NCBI RefSeq assembly: GCF_022899355.1
Contig: NZ_JALJCK010000004.1
Span: 310,001-374,000, forward strand
Length of the DNA: 64,000 bases
Reading direction: 5' to 3'
Source of the DNA: Shinella yambaruensis
GTDB taxonomy: Bacteria > Pseudomonadota > Alphaproteobacteria > Rhizobiales > Rhizobiaceae
In this document: piece after piece, positions 1-11,107 of the stretch
How the letters are laid out: every line of letters starts with the position of its first letter
How positions within the stretch are numbered: position 1 is the stretch's first letter
Program-made: the position numbers and the translations under genes
The notes under the pieces: model-generated
What the model was told of the DNA's origin: nothing
What the model saw: the letters and a program-made list of their open reading frames with translations, nothing else
Databases searched by the model: none

Positions 1-1
1 G

Positions 2-241
2 AAGCAGCACGACGAGGCGACGCTGCTGGAATTCGAGAAGGCGGTGAAGCACATGCCGGAGGTCGTGCAGTGCTATTCCATGACCGGCGACCATGACTAT
101 GTGCTGCGCGTTCTGACAAGCAGCGTGCGCCAGTACGAAGAGATCCTGAAGAAGGCGCTGCTGCGCCTGCCGGGCGTCGGCTTCGTCAATTCCAGCTTCG
201 CGCTCGACGAGCTGAAGAACACGCACCGCGTTCCGATCTGA
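2..241 (+). CDS. Lrp/AsnC-family transcriptional regulator, C-terminal part (5' truncated by window edge)
   Basis: The frame is open from the window edge to a TGA at 239-241 and gives the last 79 residues. They contain the RAM/Lrp effector-binding signature: a MPEVVQCYSMTGDHDYVLRV strand-turn-strand, then the conserved LPGV turn and a C-terminal helix. The helix-turn-helix lies outside the window. Lrp/AsnC proteins usually sense amino acids and control nearby amino-acid genes. The gene points the same way as the indolepyruvate oxidoreductase 165 bp downstream, so it may regulate that gene or the leucine operon behind it; that link is inference. Confidence 0.85.
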   Translation, partial: KQHDEATLLEFEKAVKHMPEVVQCYSMTGDHDYVLRVLTSSVRQYEEILKKALLRLPGVGFVNSSFALDELKNTHRVPI

Positions 242-405
242 CGCGAAATGAGGATGGCTTTGCGCCCAGTGGCCGCTTTTGCGGATGCCATCCCGAAACT
301 GTGATTCGCCGTCGCGAAAATAGGGACCCGCTCCTCCCATTCCATGGGTAAGCTCCTACATATGGAGGATGGCTTTCACGGAGGAGGGCCATCGAGGAGG
401 AGGTC

Positions 406-3400
406 ATGCTCAAGCAGAGCTTTTCTCTCGAGGACAAGTATATGGCCGAGGAGGGGAGGATCTTCCTTTCCGGCACCCAGGCACTCGTGCGCCTGCCCAT
501 CGTCCAGATGCGGCGCGACCGGGCCGCGGGGCTGAACACCGCCGCTTTCATCTCGGGTTATCGCGGATCGCCGCTCGGCGGCTACGACCAGCAGCTTGCA
601 AAGGCGAAGAAGCATCTGGCGGCGCACGACATCGTGTTCCGGCCGGGCGTCAACGAGGACCTGGCGGCCACCGCCGTCTGGGGCACGCAGCAGCTCCACC
701 TCTCGCCGGGCGCGCGCTATGACGGCGTTGCCGGCTACTGGTACGGCAAGGGGCCGGGCGTCGACCGTTGCGGCGACGTGCTGAAGCACGCCAACGCTGC
801 CGGCACCGCGAAACATGGCGGCGTGCTCTGTTTCGCCGGCGACGACCATTCGGCAAAGTCGTCCTCCATTCCGCACCAGTCCGACCATGCCTTCATGTCG
901 GCGCTGATCCCGGTGCTTTATCCCTCCTCGATCCACGAATTCGTCGAATACGGCCTGCTCGGCACGGCCATGTCGCGCTTTTCCGGCTGCTGGGTCGGCA
1001 TGAAGTTCATCGCCGACACGGTCGAGACGACGGCCTCCGTCGATCTTGCGGGCGAGCGCCGGCAGTTCGTCATCCCGCAGGATTTCGAGCTGCCGCGGGA
1101 CGGCCTCAGCCTGCGCTGGCCCGACCCGCCGTTGCCGCAGGACGAACGCCTCCAGACCTACAAGGGCTATGCGGCCATCGCCTTTGCCCGCGCCAACCGG
1201 GTGGACGAGGTGACGCACGACGTGCCGCGCGCCCGCTTCGGCATCATCGCCTCGGGCAAGGCCTATGAGGATGTGCTGCAGGCGCTGAAGGAGCTTTCCC
1301 TCGGCCCGGCCGAGATGGCCGAGATCGGCATGCGCATCTACAAGGTCCGCATGCCCTGGCCGCTGGAGCCGGAAGGGGTTCGTGACTTCTCGCAGGGACT
1401 GGAGGAGGTGCTGGTCGTCGAGGAACGCCGCGAGATCATCGAGAACCAGATCAAGCAGCAGCTCTTCAACTGGCATCACGGCGAGCGGCCGCGCATCGTC
1501 GGCAAGTTCGACCATCAGGACAAGCCGTTCCTGCCGCTGTCGGAGGCTTTGTCCGTCGGCATGGTGGCGCGGGCGATCGCCGCCCGTCTCCTGCAGTTCG
1601 ATTTCGATGCCGGCCTGAAGACGGTCATTTCCGACGAGCTTGCCTATCTCCTGGAACGCGAGAAGATCCGCAAGGCGCACACGGCGCCGGTCGAGCGCGT
1701 GCCCTATTTCTGCTCCGGCTGCCCGCACAACACCTCGACGAAGGTGCCCGAGGGAAGCCGCGCCACGGCCGGCATCGGCTGCCACTACATGGTGCAGTGG
1801 ATGGACCGTGACACCACGACCTTCACCCATATGGGCGCCGAGGGCGTGCCGTGGTCGGGCATCGCGCCCTTCAGCGACGAGAAGCACATCTTCGTCAATC
1901 TCGGCGACGGCACCTATTATCATTCCGGCATCCTGGCGATCCGCCAGTCCGTCGCCGCCGGCGTCAACATCACTTACAAGCTGCTCTACAACGACGCGGT
2001 CGCCATGACCGGCGGCCAGCCTGTCGATGGCCCGCTCAGTCCCGAGGTGATGACGCGGCAGCTGCATGACGAGGGCGTGGCGCCGATCTACCTCGTTTCC
2101 GACCATCCGGACGCATACTCGCCGGCGATGCTCGCGCCCGGCGTCATCGTGCGCCATCGCGACGAGATGGACCGGGTGATGCGCGATATCCGCGAGGCGC
2201 CCGGCTGTTCGGCCATCGTCTACGTGCAGACCTGCGCGGCGGAAAAGCGCCGCCGCCGCTCGCGCGGCCTGATGGCGGACCCGCCGGTCCGCCTGATGAT
2301 CAACCCCGCTGTCTGCGAAGGCTGCGGCGACTGTTCCACCCAGTCGAACTGCGTCTCCGTCGAACCGCTCGACACGGAATTCGGCCGCAAGCGCAAGATC
2401 AACCAGTCGACCTGCAACAAGGACTATTCCTGCCTCAAGGGTTTCTGCCCGTCCTTCGTGACGGTCGAGGGCGGCCGGCTGCGCAAGGCCGCGCGCTCCA
2501 ACCCGGACATGACCGGTATTGCTGAGCCCGACATCGTGCGGATCGGCGACCGCGCCTACAACATCGCCATTGCCGGCATCGGCGGCACCGGTATCCTGAC
2601 GATCAGCGCCATCCTCGGCATGGCCGCCCATCTCGACGGCAAGGCGCCGATGATCCTCGACATGGCGGGCCTTGCCCAGAAGGGCGGCGCCGTCATGAGC
2701 CACCTGCGCATCGGCCTTTGCGATGAGGATGTCTCCTCGCCGCGCATCGTCACGGGCGGTGCGGATCTCCTCCTGGCCGCCGACGACGTGGTCGCCGCCT
2801 CGAAGGATGCCGTGACGCTCTGCGACCACCACCGTACGACGGGCGTCGTCAACACGAAGCTGACGCCGGTCGCCGATTTCGTGCGCAAGCGGGACTTCGA
2901 TTTCCGCCGCCGCGATGTCGAGGGCACGGTGCGGGCGGCGCTGCGCGACCCCTCCCATCTTCTCGATTTCACGACGATCGCTGAGAAGGTGGCCGGCAAT
3001 GCCATGGCGACGAACATCCTGATGACGGGTTTTGCCTGGCAGAAGGGGCTGATCCCGCTGACGCGCCAGTCGATCGAACAGGCGATCGTGCTGAACGGCG
3101 TCGCCGTCGACGCCACGCTCTCCGCCTTCGGCTGGGGCCGCCTGATCGCCGCCGACCCGGCCCGCGCCGAACGCCTGCTCGCCCCCGGAAAGCCCATCGC
3201 GATGCTGGAGACCATGGCGCCGGACGCGCTGGTCGCCCATCGCATGAAACACCTGACGGCCTATCAGAACGCCGCCCTGGCCGATCGCTACAAGGCGCTG
3301 GTCGAGCGCGTGCGCCAGGCGGAACGGGCGCTCGGGCCGGACGACCGGCTGATCCGCGCCGTCGCGCATGTCTATGCCCAGCTCCTCGCCTACAAGGACG

Positions 3401-3867
3401 AATACGAGGTGGCGCGGCTCTTCACCGACCCGGCCTTCAAGCAGGGGCTGGCCGAGCAGTTCGAGGGCAAGTACAGCATCGCCTTCAACCTCGCGCCGCC
3501 CTTCCTGAAGGGCGAGGATGCGAACGGCCGCCCGCGGAAACGCCGCTTCGGCCGCTGGATGCTGCCGGCCTTCGGCCTGCTCGCCCGCCTGAAGGGCCTG
3601 CGCGGCACCGCCTTCGACCCGTTCGGCCGCACGGCGGAGCGCCGCATGGAGCGCCAGCTCATCGCCGACTACGTGGCGCTCACCGAGCATGTGCTCGAAA
3701 ACCTCTGTCGCGAGAACCTCGACGCCGCCGTTGCGCTGCTGTCGCTTTACGGCGAAATTCGTGGTTACGGCCCGGTAAAGGAGGCGGCGGTGAAGCGGGT
3801 GAGGGCACGCGAGGCGGAAATGCGCCTGGCCTTCGATACGGCAGGACAACACAGGGCGGCCGCCTGA
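406..3867 (+). CDS. Indolepyruvate ferredoxin oxidoreductase, fused alpha/gamma subunits
   Basis: The 1153-residue protein is a fused 2-oxoacid:ferredoxin oxidoreductase. It would oxidatively decarboxylate aryl-pyruvates (indolepyruvate, phenylpyruvate) from aromatic amino-acid transamination to aryl-acetyl-CoA, using TPP and Fe-S clusters and passing electrons to ferredoxin or a quinone carrier. Visible features: a YFCSGCPHN motif at about residues 434-442; a TPP-binding GDGTYYHSG segment from residue 500; ferredoxin-like cysteines from C637 (CEGCGDC) to C681 (C670, C676, C681); and the gamma domain opening with GIGGTGILT near residue 724. The start at 406 has GAGGAGG six to seven bases upstream. 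The length fits the fused proteobacterial form rather than the separate archaeal IorA and IorB. It sits 80 bp before the leucine operon on the same strand, so a joint amino-acid catabolic transcript is possible. The exact keto acid cannot be told from sequence. Confidence 0.9.
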   Translation: MLKQSFSLEDKYMAEEGRIFLSGTQALVRLPIVQMRRDRAAGLNTAAFISGYRGSPLGGYDQQLAKAKKHLAAHDIVFRPGVNEDLAATAVWGTQQLHLSPGARYDGVAGYWYGKGPGVDRCGDVLKHANAAGTAKHGGVLCFAGDDHSAKSSSIPHQSDHAFMSALIPVLYPSSIHEFVEYGLLGTAMSRFSGCWVGMKFIADTVETTASVDLAGERRQFVIPQDFELPRDGLSLRWPDPPLPQDERLQTYKGYAAIAFARANRVDEVTHDVPRARFGIIASGKAYEDVLQALKELSLGPAEMAEIGMRIYKVRMPWPLEPEGVRDFSQGLEEVLVVEERREIIENQIKQQLFNWHHGERPRIVGKFDHQDKPFLPLSEALSVGMVARAIAARLLQFDFDAGLKTVISDELAYLLEREKIRKAHTAPVERVPYFCSGCPHNTSTKVPEGSRATAGIGCHYMVQWMDRDTTTFTHMGAEGVPWSGIAPFSDEKHIFVNLGDGTYYHSGILAIRQSVAAGVNITYKLLYNDAVAMTGGQPVDGPLSPEVMTRQLHDEGVAPIYLVSDHPDAYSPAMLAPGVIVRHRDEMDRVMRDIREAPGCSAIVYVQTCAAEKRRRRSRGLMADPPVRLMINPAVCEGCGDCSTQSNCVSVEPLDTEFGRKRKINQSTCNKDYSCLKGFCPSFVTVEGGRLRKAARSNPDMTGIAEPDIVRIGDRAYNIAIAGIGGTGILTISAILGMAAHLDGKAPMILDMAGLAQKGGAVMSHLRIGLCDEDVSSPRIVTGGADLLLAADDVVAASKDAVTLCDHHRTTGVVNTKLTPVADFVRKRDFDFRRRDVEGTVRAALRDPSHLLDFTTIAEKVAGNAMATNILMTGFAWQKGLIPLTRQSIEQAIVLNGVAVDATLSAFGWGRLIAADPARAERLLAPGKPIAMLETMAPDALVAHRMKHLTAYQNAALADRYKALVERVRQAERALGPDDRLIRAVAHVYAQLLAYKDEYEVARLFTDPAFKQGLAEQFEGKYSIAFNLAPPFLKGEDANGRPRKRRFGRWMLPAFGLLARLKGLRGTAFDPFGRTAERRMERQLIADYVALTEHVLENLCRENLDAAVALLSLYGEIRGYGPVKEAAVKRVRAREAEMRLAFDTAGQHRAAA

Positions 3868-3915
3868 GGCCGCGATGGCGCCGGTCATCCGGCTCCGCAA
3901 ATTGAGAAAGCAGGC

Positions 3916-3930
3916 GGATGCCGGGCATCC
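3916..3930. promoter_or_regulatory. Perfect 7-bp inverted repeat upstream of liuA (possible operator or hairpin)
   Basis: GGATGCC-G-GGCATCC lies 17 bp before the liuA start, just upstream of its ribosome-binding site. It could be an operator half-site pair or a small mRNA hairpin. It is short enough to be chance in this GC-rich DNA. Confidence 0.3.
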
Positions 3931-3947
3931 GACCGGGGAGGACGGAC

Positions 3948-5110
3948 ATGTACGATGCTGCGATGAGCTTCGGGCTTGGTGAGGAAATCGACGCGCTCAG
4001 GGAGAGCGTCCGGCGTTTTGCGAGCGACCGCATCGCCCCGCAGGCGGCGGAAATCGACCGCAGCAACACCTTTCCCATGCCGCTCTGGCGTGAGCTGGGC
4101 GATCTCGGCCTGCTCGGCATCACCGCGCCGGAAAGCCATGGCGGATCCGGCATGGGCTACCTCGCCCATTGCGTGGCCATGGAGGAGATCAGCCGCGCCT
4201 CCGCCTCGGTGGGCCTCAGCTACGGCGCCCACTCCAACCTCTGCGTCAACCAGATCGTGCGCAATGCCAGCGCCGCGCAGCGGGAAAAGTACCTGCCGAA
4301 GCTGATCTCCGGCGAGCATGTCGGCGCGCTCGCCATGTCGGAGCCGGGCGCGGGCTCCGACGTCGTCTCGATGAAGCTGCGCGCCGAAAAGCGAGGCGAC
4401 CGCTATGTGCTGAACGGCAACAAGATGTGGATCACCAACGGGCCGGATGCGGATGTGCTTGTCGTCTATGCCAAGACGGATCCGGACGCCGGCCCGCGCG
4501 GCATCACCGCCTTCCTCATCGAAAAGGGGTTCAAGGGGTTCTCGACGGCGCAGAAGCTGGACAAGCTCGGCATGCGCGGCTCCAATACCTGCGAACTCGT
4601 CTTCGCCGATTGCGAGGTGCCGGAGGAAAACGTGATGGGCACCGTCGGGCGCGGCGTCAACGTGCTGATGTCCGGCCTCGATTATGAGCGCGTCGTGCTC
4701 TCGGGCGGCCCGCTCGGCATCATGGCCGCCTGCCTCGACGTGGTCATCCCCTATCTGCACGAGCGCAAGCAGTTCGACCGGCCGATCGGCGAGTTCCAGC
4801 TGATGCAGGGCAAGGTGGCCGACATGTATGTCGCCCTCAACGCCGCGCGCGCCTATGTCTATGCCGTGGCCGCCGCCTGCGACAGGGGCGAGACCACGCG
4901 CAAGGACGCCGCCGGCTGCATCCTGCTCTCCGCCGAAAGCGCAACGAAGCTAGCCCTCGAGGCCATCCAGGCCCTCGGCGGCAACGGCTATATCAACGAC
5001 TATCCGACGGGCCGCCTGCTGCGCGATGCGAAACTCTACGAGATCGGCGCCGGCACCTCGGAGATCCGCCGCATGCTCATCGGCCGCGAAATCTTCCAGG
5101 AGACGCTGTG

Positions 5111-5111
<1 letters not shown>
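3948..5111 (+). CDS. liuA: Isovaleryl-CoA dehydrogenase
   Basis: The 387-residue acyl-CoA dehydrogenase oxidises isovaleryl-CoA to 3-methylcrotonyl-CoA in leucine breakdown and passes electrons to ETF. The N-terminal helical domain is followed by the flavin-binding stretch [11 protein letters not shown] and the [10 protein letters not shown] segment. The C-terminal domain ends with the [11 protein letters not shown] motif and the GTSEIRR tail. The sequence [12 protein letters not shown] places the catalytic glutamate at residue 247, in the helix position typical of isovaleryl-CoA dehydrogenases (Glu254 in the human enzyme) rather than the position used by most other acyl-CoA dehydrogenases. 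I chose the ATG at 3948 because GGGGAGG precedes it and the length fits the family; an upstream ATG at 3918 lacks a good site. It is the first gene of the leucine operon. Confidence 0.95.
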
Positions 5112-6718
<1,607 letters not shown>

Positions 6719-6731
6719 AGGAGGGAATGCC

Positions 6732-7115
6732 ATGAACCGCGAAACCATCAATGCCAAGAACGCACCCACCCCGCGCGGCGGTTATTCGCAGGCCGTCAAG
6801 ATCGAGGATTTCAAGAAGCTGCTGTTCATCAGCGGCCAGATTCCCGTGTCGGACGACGACAAGGTGCCGGAAACGTTCGAGGAACAGGCGCGGCTCGTCT
6901 GGCGCAACATCGATGCGCAGCTGAAGGCGGCGGGCATGTCCAAGGCCGATCTCGTCAAGGTGACGACGTTTCTCTCCGACCGGCACCACGCGACCGCCAA
7001 CCGCGAGATCCGCAGCGAATATCTCGGCGCCATCGCCCCGGCGATGAGCGTCGTCATCTGCGCGATCTTCGATGAGAAGTGGATGCTCGAGGTCGAGGCC
7101 ATCGCGGCACAATAA
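6732..7115 (+). CDS. RidA/YjgF-family protein lacking the catalytic arginine
   Basis: The 127-residue protein has the YjgF/YER057c/UK114 fold: a YSQAVKI start, GQIPVS, the long helix before VKVTTFLSD, and a VEAIA C-terminus. Canonical RidA is a trimeric enamine/imine deaminase that uses an arginine (Arg105 in E. coli) in a PARS motif. Here the aligned motif reads PAMS and residue 105 is methionine, so ordinary imine deaminase activity is doubtful. The gene is embedded in the leucine operon, 13 bp after liuB and 48 bp before liuD, with an AGAGGAGGGA ribosome-binding site before the ATG at 6732. It may bind or protect a CoA intermediate or carboxylase step, or it may be a RidA subfamily of unknown role. 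Confidence 0.85.
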   Translation: MNRETINAKNAPTPRGGYSQAVKIEDFKKLLFISGQIPVSDDDKVPETFEEQARLVWRNIDAQLKAAGMSKADLVKVTTFLSDRHHATANREIRSEYLGAIAPAMSVVICAIFDEKWMLEVEAIAAQ

Positions 7116-7163
7116 CGCGTGGGACCCGTCCCGCGTTTCCCTATCCGTTTTGCCGGAGGCAGG

Positions 7164-9145
<1,982 letters not shown>

Positions 9146-9149
<4 letters not shown>

Positions 9150-10021
9150 GCCGGCGCGTCGAGATTGTCGAGATGGCCGCCCGCGACGGCCTGCAGAACG
9201 AGAAGGCGATCATCCCCGCCGCCGACAAGATCGCGCTGATCGATCGCCTGTCGGATTGCGGCTTCCGGCGCATCGAGGCGACGAGCTTCGTCAGCCCGAA
9301 ATGGGTGCCGCAGCTTGCGGACGGTGCCGAGGTGATGGCCGGCATCGCGCGTCGGCCCGGTGTTTCCTATGCGGCGCTGGTGCCCAACATGAAGGGCTAC
9401 GAGGCGGCAAAGGCCGCCGGTGTCGACGAGGTCGCCGTCTTCCTCTCCGCTTCCGAAGGCTTTTCGCGGGCCAACCTCAACTGCTCGATCGCCGAGAGCA
9501 TCGAGCGTGCCCGGCCCGTCGCCGACGCGGCGAGGGTGGACGGCATTCCGCTGCGCGGCTATGTCAGCTGCGTCGTGCAGTGCCCCTATGACGGGCCGGT
9601 GGAGCCCTCCGCCGTGGCGCGGGTGACCGGGCAATTGCTGGACCTCGGCTGCCACGAGGTGAGCCTCGGCGACACGATTGGCCGCGCCCGCCCGGAAGAG
9701 GTCGCGGCCATGCTGGCCGTCGTAACTGCCGCCGCCGCGCCGGAGAGGCTCGCCGGCCATTTCCACGATACGGGCGGGATGGCGCTCGACAATATCCGCG
9801 TCGCGCTCGATCATGGGCTCGCCGTCTTCGATGCCTCGGTCGGCGGGCTTGGCGGTTGCCCCTATGCACCGGGCGCGCGCGGAAATGTGGATACGCTGGC
9901 CGTCGCCGACATGCTGGCGGGGCAAGGCTATGAGACGGGGCTGGATCGCACGCGGCTCCTCGCCGCCGCCGCCTTCGCCCGCCGCATCGCCGGCAAGGAG
10001 ACGCCGGGCGCGCGAGTCTAG
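9146..10021 (+). CDS. liuE: Hydroxymethylglutaryl-CoA lyase
   Basis: The 291-residue TIM-barrel enzyme cleaves HMG-CoA to acetoacetate and acetyl-CoA, the last step of leucine degradation. It starts with the family signature EMAARDGLQNEK, which supplies catalytic and metal-binding residues. HFHDTGG gives the metal-binding histidines, and the flexible-loop signature GLGGCPYAPGARGN places the catalytic cysteine at residue 238. It overlaps liuD by four bases (ATGA). The TAG stop falls inside a CTAGAG sequence that opens a dispersed palindromic element. Confidence 0.95.
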
Positions 10022-10090
10022 AGGATTTCCGGCCGAAGCGGCACCGCTTCGGCGCTGGTAAATGCGGTGGAAACAAGAATCTGGAGCCGT
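10018..10090. repeat. Dispersed CTAGAG-palindrome element, copy A
   Basis: The sequence CTAGAGGATTTCCGG is followed by a perfect palindromic hairpin (CCGAAGCG, 4-nt loop, CGCTTCGG). The layout matches elements at 42255 and 63271: a CTAGAG head, a TTYCRGC-like box, then a palindrome. The head contains the stop codon of the lyase gene. It fills most of the gap between liuE and the hydratase and could form a hairpin in the mRNA. Confidence 0.5.
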
Positions 10091-10132
10091 TCCAGTCCGG
10101 ATGTTCAGTGTTCAGCCAGGAGGAGTGCCGTC

Positions 10133-10933
10133 ATGAATTTCGAGACGATTTCCGTATCCGTCGACCGGCGCGGCGTGGCCGCGCTGACGCTGCGCCGCCA
10201 TGCGCAGCACAATGCGCTGTCCGGCCTGATGATCCGCGAACTGACGGTCGTCGCGGGTCTTCTCGGCGAGGACCGCGCGGTGCGCCTCGTCGTGCTGACG
10301 GGAGAGGGCGAAAGCTTCTGCGCCGGCGGCGATCTCAACTGGATGAAGGAGCAGATCGCCGCCACGCGCGAAGAGCGGATCGTCGAGGCGCGCCGGCTCG
10401 CCCTGATGCTGAAGGCGTTGTGCGACCTGCCGAAGCCGCTCGTCGCCCGGGTCAACGGCCAGGCCTATGGCGGCGGCGTCGGCCTCGTCAGCGTCTGCGA
10501 TGCGGCGATCGCCGTGGAGGGCGCGCGCTTCGGCCTGACGGAAACCCGCCTCGGCCTCATCCCGGCGACGATCAGCCCCTATGTCGCCGCCCGCATCGGC
10601 CCCGCCGCCTTCCTTCGCCTTGCGACGTCCGCCCGCCTGTTCGATGCGGCGGCGGCGCGGGGCATCGGGCTCTTGAGCGGCATCGTGGCGCCCGACTCGC
10701 TGGACGAGGCGGTCGAGGCGGAGATCGCCCCCTATTTCGCGGCGTCTCCCGAGGCGGTTGCCGCGACGAAGGCCCTTGCGCATGCGCTCGCTTCGCCGAT
10801 CGACGAGAAGGTCATCGAGATGACGCTGACGCGGCTGGCCGATACCTGGGAAACGCCGGAAGCGGCGGAAGGGATCGCGGCGTTTCTGGAGAAGCGCAAG
10901 GCGGGGTGGGTGCTGGCGGATACGGCGAGGTAA
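10133..10933 (+). CDS. liuC: Enoyl-CoA hydratase/isomerase family protein, probable methylglutaconyl-CoA hydratase
   Basis: The 266-residue crotonase-superfamily protein has an oxyanion-hole segment (GEGESFCAGGDLNWMKE) and the NGQAYGGGVGLVSVCD and FGLTETRLGLIPATISPYV motifs. These resemble bacterial methylglutaconyl-CoA hydratases, and the operon otherwise lacks that step between MCC and HMG-CoA lyase, so the assignment rests on family and context. The start ATG at 10133 has a strong CAGGAGGAG site. It is separated from liuE by a 111-bp gap holding a palindromic repeat, so its expression may be attenuated or partly independent. Confidence 0.85.
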   Translation: MNFETISVSVDRRGVAALTLRRHAQHNALSGLMIRELTVVAGLLGEDRAVRLVVLTGEGESFCAGGDLNWMKEQIAATREERIVEARRLALMLKALCDLPKPLVARVNGQAYGGGVGLVSVCDAAIAVEGARFGLTETRLGLIPATISPYVAARIGPAAFLRLATSARLFDAAAARGIGLLSGIVAPDSLDEAVEAEIAPYFAASPEAVAATKALAHALASPIDEKVIEMTLTRLADTWETPEAAEGIAAFLEKRKAGWVLADTAR

Positions 10934-10962
10934 TGTTCCGGTGACATTGAGGCTCTGGCTTG

Positions 10963-11100
10963 GCCCCTCACCCTAACCCTCTCCCCGCAAGCGGGAGAGG
11001 GGACGTGCCCCACGAGCAGTTATTGTTTGAGGAAACCGGCGCGGCATATCCCCTTCGCCCCGCTTGCGGGGAGAAGGTGCCGGCAGGCGGATGAGGGGCA
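10963..11100. repeat. Pair of inverted palindromic repeats (RIME-like intergenic element)
   Basis: Two related arms, 10963-11010 and 11050-11100, face each other. Each has a core like CTCCCCGCAAGCGGG and an outer CCCCTCA, and the left arm is an imperfect reverse complement of the right. The architecture resembles the mosaic intergenic repeats of rhizobia. The element fills the gap between two convergent genes (liuC and pbpC), where it could end transcription from both sides. Confidence 0.6.
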
Positions 11101-11107
11101 ACCCCTG

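Noticed and set aside
376-3900. A 1174-codon open frame on the minus strand opposite the indolepyruvate oxidoreductase
   Set aside because: It is an antisense shadow produced by high GC and codon bias. The translation is low-complexity (His/Arg/Asp/Ala-rich), with no family motif, while the plus strand carries intact enzyme motifs.
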